From FEB-10 sp963710645 (GTDB lineage Bacteria > Acidobacteriota > Thermoanaerobaculia > Thermoanaerobaculales > Sulfomarinibacteraceae): a stretch of 64,000 nucleotides of DNA. This document shows, one piece after another, positions 1 through 8,950 of the stretch (the first letter of the stretch is position 1; the number at the start of each line of letters is the position of its first letter). The stretch is from contig CAVQBD010000001.1 in assembly GCA_963710645.1 (NCBI GenBank), forward strand, positions 186,001-250,000, read 5' to 3'. The notes below the pieces were generated by a model, which was not told where the DNA came from, did no database searches, and saw nothing but the letters and a program-made list of their open reading frames with translations. The translations under genes were made by a program, and so were the position numbers.

Positions 1-19
1 CGAAAGTTGAAAGTGGACG

Positions 20-175
20 CTGGCTTCGACGCGCCCATCTCCCCGATGCGCTCCCCGAGGGAGCCCCCTTTAACATTGTTGGGACCTCAACAGGGTGGAT
101 TCCCCAGACCCTTGGATCCCAACAATGTCAAAGACGGCACGCCCGATCAACGCGCTCTCTCGCTCCGGTTGGTTG
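20..175 (-). repeat. Modular hairpin repeat, copy 1
   Basis: Read on the minus strand this is a full copy of the dispersed hairpin element: left flank GGGCGTGCC, a 14-bp stem (arms 117-130 and 71-84, TGACATTGTTGGGA against TCCCAACAATGTTA), then the right flank ending CGGGGAGCGC and GGGAGATGGGCGCG. The stem sequence differs from the copies near 12, 21, 44 and 57 kb, while pairing and flanks are kept. Confidence 0.75.
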
Positions 176-182
176 GGTGGGA

Positions 183-231
183 ACGTTGAACGCTCAACAT
201 TCAACGTGTAACTATTGACTTTCGACTTTCA
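183..231. repeat. Heptad array between repeat copy 1 and a gene end
   Basis: Seven consecutive 7-nt units can be read: CGTTGAA, CGCTCAA, CATTCAA, CGTGTAA, CTATTGA, CTTTCGA, CTTTCAT. The words differ but the 7-nt spacing of the TGA/CAA core does not. It ends just beyond the stop codon of the next minus-strand gene. Confidence 0.6.
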
Positions 232-239
232 TCTCTGGG

Positions 240-2267
240 TTACTTTGTCCGGGCTGCCCGAGCGCGCCGCACGGCCTGGGAGCGATAGCGGCCCACATAG
301 TTTCTGAAGGGTTCGGTGACCGCCCTCGGGATCGGGAGGTAGACCAGGCGTCCGGGGGCTTCTTGGGTGGCGTCGAAGATCCAGTTGGCCACCTGGTTCA
401 CCTTGACGCGGGCGATGTCGCGCGGCCCCAAAGCGTGGGCGAGGTACAGAGGCAGCAGCATGCGAGCCTCGTCCTCGTCCAGGGCCACCGACCAGGGCCG
501 GGGCGAGTCGGTCAGAGGAAACCGGCCATCTTGGAGGCTCGGCGGGTTGCCGACTGAATGGCGGAATATTCGCTCGAACGCCGTCGCCATAAGACGGGAG
601 TTGATGCAGCGGAAGGCCGGAGCGAGGATCAGGTGTTTTTTTTCTGGCGCATCGTCGCCGATCTGATCGAAGGTGTCGTCAATTCCGTCCTTGAAATGCA
701 TCAGGTCGGTTGCCAGCCGGCCGTCGGCGCTCCGAAGGCGGAGGGGGAAGCACCAGAATGGGACCACGTCGTGTTGGTCGTCGCCCGGTGGAGAGTGGTG
801 GAGGTAGTCGATGTTTTGTTTGCGGTGGCCGTCAACGTGACACACCCGATGGCAGTTGTTGCAGAAGTGGAGAACTGCGTCCGGGTCGAATGGGTATTCG
901 TGACCGCAGGTGGGGCATTCCATGGGCACAAAGCGCAGGCCCGATCCCGGGGTCCGGGCCTCGCCGGGAAGGTCCTCGAGGGCGGCGTCGTCCAGAGGCG
1001 GAGCGTCGCCGGCAACCGAGGCCGCTGCGCAGTCGATGAGCAGCCGCTCGTGGATGCCGGGGCCGGTTGTGTCCACGATCCACCAGGGGCGCCAGATCAC
1101 TGCGGAGACCTCGTGGGAAAATCTGCCGCCGAGTCGGATTACATCCAGGTCGCGCACCAACTGCTTGCGATCGAGATCGCCGAAGGCGCGGGAGAGGTGA
1201 TCTTCGCCAAAGGAGAGCGGCAGGGTTTGGACCGACTCCGGGCAGTGCGCCGCGGGTTCCAGCGCTCGTAGGTAGCTGAGCCTGCCCATCTTCGGGAGAT
1301 CGACGCGGTCGGTGGCGAGGATGGCCGCCTCGATGGTTCGGATGGCGAATCGGAGGTCTTTGTTCTGGTTTCGTTTGTCCCGACCGAAGGCCACCTGGAA
1401 CAGGGTTCCCATTCCGTGGCGGTAGGGGGCCAGGAAACGTTGTCGAGCGCGGATCTGAAGGGTCTTCGCGAGCTTCGCTCGAAAGGCGTCGGCCTTGCGG
1501 CTTGCCAACGCCTCGGCCGCAGCCACAGCGGCCTCGCCTTCCGGTCGGACGACGAGGCTTCCGTTGGATGCGGCTCCGGCGGCGCTGGCTTCGAGTGGGG
1601 CCACCGCGCGCCGGTAGAGCTCGAGGTAGTGGAGATAACGGTAGTGGTCGAGGATGACCTCCAGCAGACTGTCCTCGTCGGACACTTTCTCCGGCAACGT
1701 CACGAATAGGGTGTCGTCGTGGCCCACCACGAGGTGTTTGGAGTCGCAGAAATTGCAGCGGGCCATGTGGGAAAGCACCGGCACGTCCACCGCGGCCCCG
1801 CACTCGGTGCAGGCAACGACGACGGAATAACCCGGTTGGCATTCCTCCCCGTCGGAATCCGGTCGGACAAGGCCCAGGTCGGGGGTCGGCGAAATCGGTT
1901 GTCGGGAGAACGAATCGCCTTCGGTTGTCTCGGGCACCGCGTCTTCGAGTCGAACGGAGCTGGCCATGACGATTGGGTTCAACGGGGTGTAGAACGAGGC
2001 CCAGATGCCGGCCATGACTGCGATGGGAATCAGCATTCCGGCGCTTTCCACTCCGCCGGCAACCAATAGACTGGCCTGGGCGAAGAGCACGCCGAGAACC
2101 ACCTCCAGGGTGGGTCTTCCGATGGCGGCCAATCCGGCCCCGGGAGCCAGGGCGTTGAGGACGATTGCTGCAATGGGCTGCTCGAGCCTGCCCCGGAAAA
2201 TGATACCGGCGGCCACTGCCGCCAGAGGCGGCGCCAGAAGAGAAACCAGGAACCAACCGGTGTTCAC
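240..2267 (-). CDS. Membrane protein with two zinc-ribbon-like modules, unknown function
   Basis: I do not recognise this 675-residue protein. Residues 5-100 hold three or four hydrophobic segments that should anchor it in the inner membrane. A soluble region follows with two paired-cysteine knuckles, C153xxC/C171xxC and C451xxC/C469xxC (plus C476), each typical of a zinc ribbon. Between them is an Ala/Arg-rich, probably helical stretch (about 245-285). The two modules lie 300 residues apart, so they may be a diverged duplication. The gene begins inside the last codons of the preceding small gene (ATGA overlap), so the two are translationally coupled. No catalytic motif is visible, and a structural or metal-binding role is only a guess. 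Confidence 0.75.
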   Translation of the reverse strand: MNTGWFLVSLLAPPLAAVAAGIIFRGRLEQPIAAIVLNALAPGAGLAAIGRPTLEVVLGVLFAQASLLVAGGVESAGMLIPIAVMAGIWASFYTPLNPIVMASSVRLEDAVPETTEGDSFSRQPISPTPDLGLVRPDSDGEECQPGYSVVVACTECGAAVDVPVLSHMARCNFCDSKHLVVGHDDTLFVTLPEKVSDEDSLLEVILDHYRYLHYLELYRRAVAPLEASAAGAASNGSLVVRPEGEAAVAAAEALASRKADAFRAKLAKTLQIRARQRFLAPYRHGMGTLFQVAFGRDKRNQNKDLRFAIRTIEAAILATDRVDLPKMGRLSYLRALEPAAHCPESVQTLPLSFGEDHLSRAFGDLDRKQLVRDLDVIRLGGRFSHEVSAVIWRPWWIVDTTGPGIHERLLIDCAAASVAGDAPPLDDAALEDLPGEARTPGSGLRFVPMECPTCGHEYPFDPDAVLHFCNNCHRVCHVDGHRKQNIDYLHHSPPGDDQHDVVPFWCFPLRLRSADGRLATDLMHFKDGIDDTFDQIGDDAPEKKHLILAPAFRCINSRLMATAFERIFRHSVGNPPSLQDGRFPLTDSPRPWSVALDEDEARMLLPLYLAHALGPRDIARVKVNQVANWIFDATQEAPGRLVYLPIPRAVTEPFRNYVGRYRSQAVRRARAARTK

Positions 2268-2539
2268 TTAAGATCCTCCACCCCTACAGTTCCTCGTGCG
2301 AGCCGTTTGAGAAGGGGAACCACGACCTGGGTCTCGGCAACATCGAGCTTCGGGTCGGCGAGGGCCCCTTCCAACAGTACGCACAGGGCGACAAAGGCTT
2401 CCTCCCTCGAGGATTCTGATTGGAGCACCGCGCGGCACGCCTCGTAGTCCAAACCCTGCGGAATGCCCCCACTCAATACACGTTGTACGAGGCGGCGGTA
2501 GGCCGCCAACTCCGTCGGATGGCTGTTGTCGTTCGACAT
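2264..2539 (-). CDS. Small hypothetical protein, partner of the zinc-ribbon membrane protein
   Basis: A 91-residue soluble protein with no signal peptide or membrane segment. It looks mostly helical (LAAYRRLVQRVL, EEAFVALCVLLEGAL). It overlaps the downstream zinc-ribbon membrane gene by 4 bp, which suggests a joint function or matched expression. It diverges from the SDR gene with a gap of about 50 bp. I recognise no family. Confidence 0.55.
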   Translation of the reverse strand: MSNDNSHPTELAAYRRLVQRVLSGGIPQGLDYEACRAVLQSESSREEAFVALCVLLEGALADPKLDVAETQVVVPLLKRLARGTVGVEDLK

Positions 2540-2590
2540 CGCATCAATGATATCCGGTGCGGCGAGACGGAAAGGGGAGGTTGATCGACC

Positions 2591-3328
2591 ATGGAAATGG
2601 GTGACAGGAGATTCGTGGTGACCGGTGGCGGCAGCGGGATCGGTCTGAAGACCGCACAGATGCTGGCCGCGGCCGGTGCCGAGGTGTGCGTTGTGGGCCG
2701 GCGGGCTGAACTGCTCGACGAGGCTGTGGCGACGATCGGGGGCGGTTCCTGGTCGACGCCATGCGATGTGTCCTCAGAGGAGGATGTCTCGAAGCTTGCC
2801 GAAGCGGTCAAGGAACGCTGGGGTGTCGTCGATGGTCTGGTCAACAATGCGGGGATCGCTCCCATGGCGACTCTCGAGGGGACAGAGCTCCAGCTATGGG
2901 ATCAGGTTTTTGCCGTCAATGTCCGCGGGCCCTACCTGGCCTGCAGGCTCCTCGGTCCGATGCTCAAACAGGGACGGAATCCGTCGGTGATCAACGTGTC
3001 GTCATCGCTGGCGGTGCGGGCAATTCCAGGGATGGCCGCCTACAACGCTTCGAAAGCGGCGGTGAATCAGCTCACCAGGTCGCTGGCTTTGGAGTGGGCG
3101 CCGGTGGTGCGGGTCAATGCGGTCATGCCGGCCGTGGTGGATACGCCGATCCACGGCAGCCGCGGCATGGACGCTTCCCAGGTCGAATTCATGGCGAAGA
3201 TCCACCCGATGCAACGGATCGGTCAACCCGCCGACGTGGCGTCGTTGATCGTGTACCTCATGTCCGACGCCGCATCGTGGATGACCGGCTCCGTATTGCC
3301 CATCGACGGCGGTATGACGGCCGCGTGA
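2591..3328 (+). CDS. Short-chain dehydrogenase/reductase (FabG-like)
   Basis: A classical SDR oxidoreductase of 245 residues. The dinucleotide-binding motif TGGGSGIG is near residues 11-18, NNAG near 87-90, the catalytic Ser in the NVSSS segment, and the YNASK motif (catalytic Tyr and Lys) near residue 151. The C-terminal end (WMTGSVLPIDGG) matches 3-oxoacyl-ACP reductase-like SDRs. A GGGGAGG ribosome site lies about 10 nt before the ATG. The gene stands alone, so the substrate cannot be read from context; fatty acid, polyketide or sugar oxidoreductase roles all fit. Confidence 0.9.
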   Translation: MEMGDRRFVVTGGGSGIGLKTAQMLAAAGAEVCVVGRRAELLDEAVATIGGGSWSTPCDVSSEEDVSKLAEAVKERWGVVDGLVNNAGIAPMATLEGTELQLWDQVFAVNVRGPYLACRLLGPMLKQGRNPSVINVSSSLAVRAIPGMAAYNASKAAVNQLTRSLALEWAPVVRVNAVMPAVVDTPIHGSRGMDASQVEFMAKIHPMQRIGQPADVASLIVYLMSDAASWMTGSVLPIDGGMTAA

Positions 3329-3329
3329 T

Positions 3330-3448
3330 TGAATGTTGAATTCTAAATTCTTGATTTTGAATTGACGGTGGCGTCGGGGTTTGAACATGTCCTCGGGTTC
3401 GTCAGGGTGGGTGGGCGGCAATTCAGAATTCAAGATTCAGAATCTCCC
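3330..3448. repeat. Two heptad arrays between convergent genes
   Basis: Positions 3330-3364 read TTGAATG, TTGAATT, CTAAATT, CTTGATT, TTGAATT; positions 3421-3448 read ATTCAGA, ATTCAAG, ATTCAGA. The second block is roughly the reverse complement of the first, so the two can pair across a loop of about 55 nt between the ends of the SDR gene and tsaE. Confidence 0.55.
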
Positions 3449-3460
3449 TGATGCTGAGCC

Positions 3461-3919
3461 CTATTTGGGGGCGAGAATTTCGATGTCCCGCGCGGCGGTG
3501 TCGGTCAGGGTCAACCGAACGCGCCAAACGCGGGCGTCCGCCGGAAGCCACGTGGCAAGGGTGTCCCTGGGCCATTCCACGGCCACTACGGCGTCGGGGT
3601 CGGACAGGATGTCCTCCAAACCCAGTTCCCGCAGGTCAGCGATCCGGTCACCGACCCGGTAGAGGTCCACGTGGTGCAGTCGGCCGATGCCACGCGAGCC
3701 ACAACGATAGCTCTGGATGAGTACGAATGAAGGCGAGGAAACCTCGTCCCCGTCGCCGCCGAGTCCCTCGACGAGACCTCGTGTCAGGGTGGTCTTGCCG
3801 GCTGCGAGATCGCCCTCCAAGAGAACGACATCGCCGGCCATGAGATCGGTTGCCAGGCTCCTCCCCACATCCACAGTGGCTTCGGACGACGCAGTCCGCC
3901 GGGTGTTTCGAGCGGTCAC
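3461..3919 (-). CDS. tsaE: tRNA threonylcarbamoyladenosine biosynthesis ATPase TsaE
   Basis: TsaE is the ATPase that drives the TsaBD complex when it adds threonylcarbamoyl to A37 of ANN-decoding tRNAs. The 152-residue length is normal. The Walker A motif GDLAAGKTT is at residues 36-44, the HVDLYR segment with its conserved Asp is near 83-88, and the VEWP motif with the expected Glu is near 114-117. The N-terminal 15 residues look variable. The gene overlaps the stop of the upstream nnr gene by 4 bp. The nnr-tsaE order is a recurrent bacterial pairing. Confidence 0.93.
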   Translation of the reverse strand: MTARNTRRTASSEATVDVGRSLATDLMAGDVVLLEGDLAAGKTTLTRGLVEGLGGDGDEVSSPSFVLIQSYRCGSRGIGRLHHVDLYRVGDRIADLRELGLEDILSDPDAVVAVEWPRDTLATWLPADARVWRVRLTLTDTAARDIEILAPK

Positions 3920-5457
3920 GGCTCGACGAGCTCGAGCCAGGCGGCGGCCACGAGCTCCGACTGGACCGTGGCCGGCGTCGCGGCGGGGTAGGCCTCGCCG
4001 CCGAGTTCACCTGCGCGGCCATGCAGCCAGACTCCGACGATCGCCGCCCGCACAGGTTCCAATCCCTGGGCCAGCAATGCGGCCACCGTTCCGGTCAGCA
4101 CGTCACCCGAACCGCCCGAGGCGAGATGGGCGTCCCCGGTCGGGTTGACCCAGGACTCCCCGCTTGGTGCGGCGATCACCGTCCGGAACCCCTTGGCCAC
4201 AACCACCGAACCGGACCGCCGGGCCGCTTCACGCGCCGCACCGACCCTGTCGGCCACGACCTCGGACGTGGGGCGGTCGAGCAGTCGGGCCAGCTCGCCG
4301 GGGTGTGGCGTGAGGACCGCGGGCTGTGATCTCTCGGCGAGCCGTTCCGGCTGTCCCGCAAGAAGATTGATGGCATCAGCGTCGAGCAGCAACGGACCCG
4401 ACCAATGGTCGAGCAGCCAGTCAAGCGTCGTGGCGGCACCATCGGCGGTGCCCATTCCAGGCCCGGCGGCAATGGCCGTGACTCGTGCCAGCAGGGGCTC
4501 GAGTCCGTCGGGCACGGCGATGGCGCCGTCGGCATCCGCGGCCAGCGGATGGGTCATGGCCTCGAGGCAGGCACCGTCCACCACCGGCACCAGCGGCTCC
4601 GGGACGGCCATGGTCACCAGCCCCGAACCCGCTACGACCGCCGATCTGGCGGCCATGGCCACCGCGCCACCGCGGCCCACCGCGCCAGCGACCAGCAGGA
4701 GATGGCCGAACGCTCCCTTGTGTCCGTCGTCGGGCCGCACCGGGAGCATCAGCGTCACATCGTGGGATTCGATCCACCGCAGGCGACACTGGCGCTCCAG
4801 GGTCTCCGGCGGGATTCCGATATCCACAACCGCCACGTCGCCGCACCTCAGACACGCCGGAGGCAGCACATGGCATGTCTTGAGCGCCGCGAATGTCACC
4901 GTGAGATCGGCCTCGATTGACGGCCCGGGGGTGTCGGCCGACGTGCCGCTGAGACCCGTGGGAACGTCCACTGCGAGAGTTGGGGTGCCTGAGCCGTTGA
5001 CCCGATCCACGATGGCCGCGAAGCGGCCATCAAGGGGCCGGTCGATGCCGGTGCCGAGCAGGGCGTCCACCACAACATCCGGGGGGTGGGGGAGGAGAGC
5101 GCCATCAAGAGCCTCGAGGCTGTCGTCCTCGACGATCGTGATCTGGACGCCGAACGCACGTGCGAGCTCGAGGTTGGTGGCTGCATCCGGGCTCAGGCGG
5201 TCCTCGGTTCCGAACAGGATCACCTGGACGTCGTGGCCGCCGTTGACGAGGTGCCGCGCGGCGGCAAGGCCGTCGCCGCCGTTGTTGCCGGGACCGCAGA
5301 GAACGAGGACCGTCGTCGCCTCCGGGAACTCCTCACGCAAAGCGTCCACCACTCCTGTGGCCGCGTTCTCCATCAGCACGATGCCGGGAACGCCGAGGTC
5401 CTCGATGGTATGCCGGTCAACCTCGCGCATGGTCTCGTTGTCGAGTACCGGGAGCAT
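3916..5457 (-). CDS. nnr: Bifunctional NAD(P)H-hydrate epimerase / ADP-dependent dehydratase
   Basis: This repairs damaged NAD(P)HX. An N-terminal YjeF_N epimerase domain carries the GPGNNGGDG motif at residues 55-63. A C-terminal ribokinase-like dehydratase domain starts near residue 230 (GHKGAFGHLLLVAG) and ends with the diagnostic GGSGDVLTG near 445-453. Length is 513 residues, normal for the fused form. The frame stays open 52 codons upstream, but MLPVLDNE is the conserved start of the family and lies 1 bp after the upstream stop codon. It sits in an operon between a membrane glycosyltransferase-like gene and tsaE. Confidence 0.93.
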   Translation of the reverse strand: MLPVLDNETMREVDRHTIEDLGVPGIVLMENAATGVVDALREEFPEATTVLVLCGPGNNGGDGLAAARHLVNGGHDVQVILFGTEDRLSPDAATNLELARAFGVQITIVEDDSLEALDGALLPHPPDVVVDALLGTGIDRPLDGRFAAIVDRVNGSGTPTLAVDVPTGLSGTSADTPGPSIEADLTVTFAALKTCHVLPPACLRCGDVAVVDIGIPPETLERQCRLRWIESHDVTLMLPVRPDDGHKGAFGHLLLVAGAVGRGGAVAMAARSAVVAGSGLVTMAVPEPLVPVVDGACLEAMTHPLAADADGAIAVPDGLEPLLARVTAIAAGPGMGTADGAATTLDWLLDHWSGPLLLDADAINLLAGQPERLAERSQPAVLTPHPGELARLLDRPTSEVVADRVGAAREAARRSGSVVVAKGFRTVIAAPSGESWVNPTGDAHLASGGSGDVLTGTVAALLAQGLEPVRAAIVGVWLHGRAGELGGEAYPAATPATVQSELVAAAWLELVEP

Positions 5458-5458
5458 G

Positions 5459-6946
5459 TCAGCCTCCTTGGGTGACTGATTGTACTCCTGACGCAGGGGA
5501 AGGCTCCGGCCTCGGCAGGAGCACGTCGAAGGGCGCGCCGAGGAGATAGCTGAATGCCAGCTGGTAGTTCTGGTCGATGGCCTGCCGCATCTCTGGGGTG
5601 TAGCGCGACTCATACACCGATCGGGGCGCTGACCGGACGATGATCATGCCGATGCGACGCTGCCGGATTTCTTCCAGAAACGGGGTCTGGTCCCAACGCC
5701 CCCGCTCGGCCAGCTGGGACATGATGAACGGGCGAATGTGGACCCGCTTGCCCGCACCCACCACGGCTGCGGCATCGTCCGACACGACCGGACCGTCCAC
5801 GGCAGCCACGGTGGCCACCAGCTTGTTGTGGATCGGCACCATGGCGCGGGCCGTCTGGTGTGCCCTCCTCTGATCGATCCAGGATGCTGCGGCGGTCAGT
5901 GCAACGCCCGCTGCCAACAGGGCGGCAATGGCCATCCGTGCCGGCCGCCGCCGGTCAAAAAACTCCACCGGGAACTCGCAGGCTGTGAGCAGGGCGATGG
6001 CCGCCACCGGCTCCAAAAAGTGGTTCATGCTTGCGCCGAGTCGGCCCACGGCCATCGCGACCCCGGCCGCGGTAAAGGCGTAGACCGCAGGCAGGGACCA
6101 GCGCCGCCGCCACGCCACGACCCCGAGAAGTATCAACAGCAGTCCCACCACGAGGGGAGTCGAGAGCGCGAATCGACGGTACATGGCCACGACGCGACTC
6201 CAGGAGAACGGGTGGTCGTTGGCCACCGCCACGTGCAGGAGGAAAAGCCCGCCCGTGCGCCACTGGAGAAAAAGAACGGCGGCACCAACGGTGCCCCCGT
6301 AGACCGAGGCGAAAGCCAACCCTCGCCGCCAGTTTTTCAGCAACAGCCAACAGCCGGCGGCCACGGGCGCCGCGATCGAGCTCTGTTTGGTGAGCAGGGA
6401 GGCGGCTAACAGCAGGGCAGCGGGCAGCCACCACCTCCGGTCATCTATCGTCAACAGCGCGATGGCGGCGATGGCGAGCAGCAGGGCGGGTTCGTCCGGT
6501 CGGACCACCAGCGACCACGGCCACTGGATGGGATGGAGCAGGTAGAGGAGGCCCACCGCAAGGGCCACCCAGCCGGTGCGCGGCCAGCCGGTGAGGGCGA
6601 TGACGAGAGTAATGCCGATGACTGACAGGAGACTCAGCAGACGCCCCGCCGCGAAACCGTCCACCCCCAGCCGGATCAGCCCCGCCATGGCATACATGGC
6701 GGCCGGAGAGTACATGTTGATGGCGTAGGGCGCGACGTTCGGGTCCTCATAGAGGGCCTCGCCGGCGGCAATACGAAGAGCGTCGTCGACGATGTAACCA
6801 TCAAGGTAATTCAGCTGCGCGGGCATGGAGGTCGCAAGGAGCAGTGAGTCGGCGACCAACCAACCAGCGGCTGCGGCGAGCGGGATCATGACCGCAGCGA
6901 TGGCGAAGGTGCGGAGGCGGCGGTCGCGGCCAGGAATGTGCGGCAC
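5459..6946 (-). CDS. Polytopic membrane protein, GT39/ArnT-like glycosyltransferase
   Basis: A 495-residue protein with about ten hydrophobic helices. The first periplasmic loop holds an Asp pair (YIVDDALR) and the segment YSPAAMYAM, as in lipid-linked-sugar glycosyltransferases of the GT-C fold. RPDEPALLLAI and LLTKQSS fit the same fold. The C-terminal 120 residues are soluble. The family assignment rests on overall architecture, and neither donor nor acceptor can be told. It is the first gene of a minus-strand operon with nnr and tsaE and diverges from pilT. Confidence 0.65.
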   Translation of the reverse strand: MPHIPGRDRRLRTFAIAAVMIPLAAAAGWLVADSLLLATSMPAQLNYLDGYIVDDALRIAAGEALYEDPNVAPYAINMYSPAAMYAMAGLIRLGVDGFAAGRLLSLLSVIGITLVIALTGWPRTGWVALAVGLLYLLHPIQWPWSLVVRPDEPALLLAIAAIALLTIDDRRWWLPAALLLAASLLTKQSSIAAPVAAGCWLLLKNWRRGLAFASVYGGTVGAAVLFLQWRTGGLFLLHVAVANDHPFSWSRVVAMYRRFALSTPLVVGLLLILLGVVAWRRRWSLPAVYAFTAAGVAMAVGRLGASMNHFLEPVAAIALLTACEFPVEFFDRRRPARMAIAALLAAGVALTAAASWIDQRRAHQTARAMVPIHNKLVATVAAVDGPVVSDDAAAVVGAGKRVHIRPFIMSQLAERGRWDQTPFLEEIRQRRIGMIIVRSAPRSVYESRYTPEMRQAIDQNYQLAFSYLLGAPFDVLLPRPEPSPASGVQSVTQGG

Positions 6947-7014
6947 ACCTCAGCGTAGCAGACGCCGGCCATGGCGGAAATCGGGCGCCATGGCCGCCTT
7001 GGGGCTGCCGAAAT

Positions 7015-7042
7015 TTGATTTCAGCGATCTAAGATGTATTTT
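7015..7042 (+). promoter_or_regulatory. Candidate sigma-70-type promoter of pilT
   Basis: TTGATT (-35) and TATTTT (-10) are separated by 16 bp in the AT-rich gap before pilT, about 45 bp upstream of its start. A GGAGG ribosome site follows at 7075-7079. Confidence 0.45.
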
Positions 7043-7086
7043 AGAGGTACACTTAGAGAGACCCAAGGACGCACGGAGGTGCCGTG

Positions 7087-8268
7087 ATGCACATCAACGA
7101 CATTCTGAAGGTAGCGGTCGAACGCAAAGCGTCCGACGTGCACCTCAAGGTCGGAGCCCACCCGGTGCTCCGGATAGACGGCCGCTTGCAGGTGATGTCC
7201 GAGTTCAAGAGGATGATGCAGGAGGACACCATCGCCATGGCGTTCTCCATGATGTCTTCGCGCCAAAAGGAACGCTTCAAGCAACAGCTCGAAATCGATA
7301 TTGCCTACTCGGTTCCGGGCCTTGGTCGATTCCGTTGCAACATCTTCCAACAACGGGGTTCGGTGGGTCTGGTACTGAGGCTGATTCCGTCCCGCATCCA
7401 GACCTTCAAAGAACTCATGCTGCCGCCGGTTCTCGAGAGGATTTCCGAGGAACAGCGCGGTCTGGTGCTGGTCACAGGAACCACCGGTTCGGGTAAGTCC
7501 ACCACGCTGGCTTCCATGATCGACTTCATCAACGCCCGGCGCGTCGAGCACATCATGACAATCGAGGACCCCATCGAGTTCCTCCACCGCGACAAGAAGT
7601 CCATCATCAACCAGCGAGAGGTGGATGTGGACACGCGGGGATTCTCGGTGGCTCTGCGATCGGCCCTCCGCCAGGATCCCGACGTGATTCTGGTCGGTGA
7701 GATGCGTGATTACGAGACCATCGAGACCGCACTGTTGGCGGCGGAAACCGGCCACCTTGTGCTGTCCACCCTTCACACCCTCGATGCCACCGAGACCATC
7801 AACCGTATCATCTCGGTCTTCCCTCCACATCAGCAGAAACAGATTCGAATCCAGCTGTCCGCGGTGCTCAAAGCGATCGTCTCCATGCGCCTGCTCCCCC
7901 GTGCCGATGGCCTGGGCCGGGTGCCGGCCATCGAGGTGCTGATCAGCACCGCCTACATCAAGGACTGCGTGGAAAACAAGGAAAAGACCAAACTGATCCG
8001 CGACGCCATCAACCAGGGCACCAGCCAGTACGGCATGCAGACCTTCGACCAGTCGCTGTACCTGCTGTACAAGAACGGCTTGATCACCTTGGAGGAGGCG
8101 CTCCGCCGCGCCACCAACCCGGACGAGTTCAAACTCAAGATCCAGGGGATTCAGTCCACCTCCGATATTTCCCGCGAGGAGATGGACGGTGTGCTGGAGC
8201 TCGGCGTGGACGCTTCGGTGGATCCGTTTTCCGAAGAGTCGCCCTTCGAGTTCGGACAGACGGAGTAG
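7087..8268 (+). CDS. pilT: Type IV pilus retraction ATPase PilT
   Basis: PilT is the hexameric cytoplasmic ATPase that depolymerises type IV pili for twitching motility. The protein has 393 residues. The N-terminal PAS-like domain contains the family's ASDVHLK segment. Walker A (GTTGSGKST) is at about 131-139, the Walker B region is DVILVGEMRD, and the His box LSTLHTLDATETI follows. A GTG three bases earlier could also start translation, but the ATG sits 7 nt from GGAGG and is preferred. No other pilus gene is in the window. A PilU-type paralogue is possible, but the sequence reads as typical PilT. Confidence 0.95.
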   Translation: MHINDILKVAVERKASDVHLKVGAHPVLRIDGRLQVMSEFKRMMQEDTIAMAFSMMSSRQKERFKQQLEIDIAYSVPGLGRFRCNIFQQRGSVGLVLRLIPSRIQTFKELMLPPVLERISEEQRGLVLVTGTTGSGKSTTLASMIDFINARRVEHIMTIEDPIEFLHRDKKSIINQREVDVDTRGFSVALRSALRQDPDVILVGEMRDYETIETALLAAETGHLVLSTLHTLDATETINRIISVFPPHQQKQIRIQLSAVLKAIVSMRLLPRADGLGRVPAIEVLISTAYIKDCVENKEKTKLIRDAINQGTSQYGMQTFDQSLYLLYKNGLITLEEALRRATNPDEFKLKIQGIQSTSDISREEMDGVLELGVDASVDPFSEESPFEFGQTE

Positions 8269-8281
8269 CGCCCCCGACCGC

Positions 8282-8362
8282 CCAGATACAAGATGCAAGA
8301 TCCAAGATCCCCCTCCCGTCCGGGAGGGGTTCGCTTTTCAAATTTTGAATTTTGAATTCGGA
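8282..8362. repeat. Two heptad arrays downstream of pilT
   Basis: GATACAA, GATGCAA, GATCCAA, GATCCCC (8283-8310) and TTTTGAA repeated before TTC (8340-8360) flank a GC-rich hairpin. Both have a 7-nt period with a CAA or GAA core. Confidence 0.5.
8310..8338 (+). terminator. Rho-independent terminator candidate after pilT
   Basis: Arms CCCCTCCCG and CGGGAGGGG are perfect complements with a tight loop and are followed by TTCGCTTTTC. It lies 42 nt past the pilT stop and before recX. Confidence 0.6.
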
Positions 8363-8458
8363 CAACCCCCCCACTCCCTGCCCCTTCTTCTCACACTCTC
8401 CACACCCTCCACACCGGGCGGGCGGGTGGCCGCGACTACATGGCATACTTGATCAGCC

Positions 8459-8950
8459 ATGGGTGACCCCGCCTACGCCGCCGCATTGAAGGTCCTGTCT
8501 CGCCGCGATCATTTCGAGGCCGAGATCGTGGAGAAGATGCGTCGCAAGGGGTTTGGAGCCGAACAGATCGAGTCCGCTCTCGACCGGTGCCGGGAGTTCG
8601 ACCTGGTGAATGACCACAAACTGGCGCGACGATTCGCCGAGGTCCGTTCCGAAAACAACGGTTGGGGCCCGCGCCGGATCTCCGCCGAACTGAGGCGGCG
8701 CGGTGTGGACCGGACCACGTCCGAGGAGGCCGCGCGGCTCGATGACCGGCAGCTTCGGATGGCGTTGGCCACCGCCGTGCGACGGACCGAAATTCGGGCA
8801 CCGGATGGGTGGTGGCGGCTTCCCGACCGACGGGCCCGGATGGTAAGCTCCCTCATCGCGCGGGGCTTTGAAGCCGACGACGCCATCGCGGCCGTGAGTC
8901 AACTGGCGGCTTCCCGGGAGAAAAACGACCATGCAACCGATGACGAGTAG
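8459..8950 (+). CDS. recX: Regulatory protein RecX
   Basis: RecX binds RecA filaments and inhibits recombinase activity. The 163-residue protein shows the family's three-helix repeats: an N-terminal RRDHFEAEIVEKMRRKGF unit, a central FAEVRSENNGWGPRRISAELRRRGV unit, and a C-terminal MVSSLIARGFEADDAIAAV unit. The gene overlaps the start of alaS by 20 bp, the recX-alaS arrangement seen in many bacteria. recA is not in the window. No clear ribosome site precedes the ATG. Confidence 0.88.
   Translation: MGDPAYAAALKVLSRRDHFEAEIVEKMRRKGFGAEQIESALDRCREFDLVNDHKLARRFAEVRSENNGWGPRRISAELRRRGVDRTTSEEAARLDDRQLRMALATAVRRTEIRAPDGWWRLPDRRARMVSSLIARGFEADDAIAAVSQLAASREKNDHATDDE

Noticed and set aside
4145..5479. 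Long plus-strand open frame (444 codons) opposite the nnr gene
   Set aside because: Antisense to a clear two-domain enzyme; composition is Ser/Arg/Ala-rich with no domain, typical of shadow frames in GC-rich DNA.
7021..8298. 425-codon minus-strand frame opposite pilT
   Set aside because: pilT has all ATPase motifs on the plus strand; the antisense product is His/Gly-rich shadow sequence.
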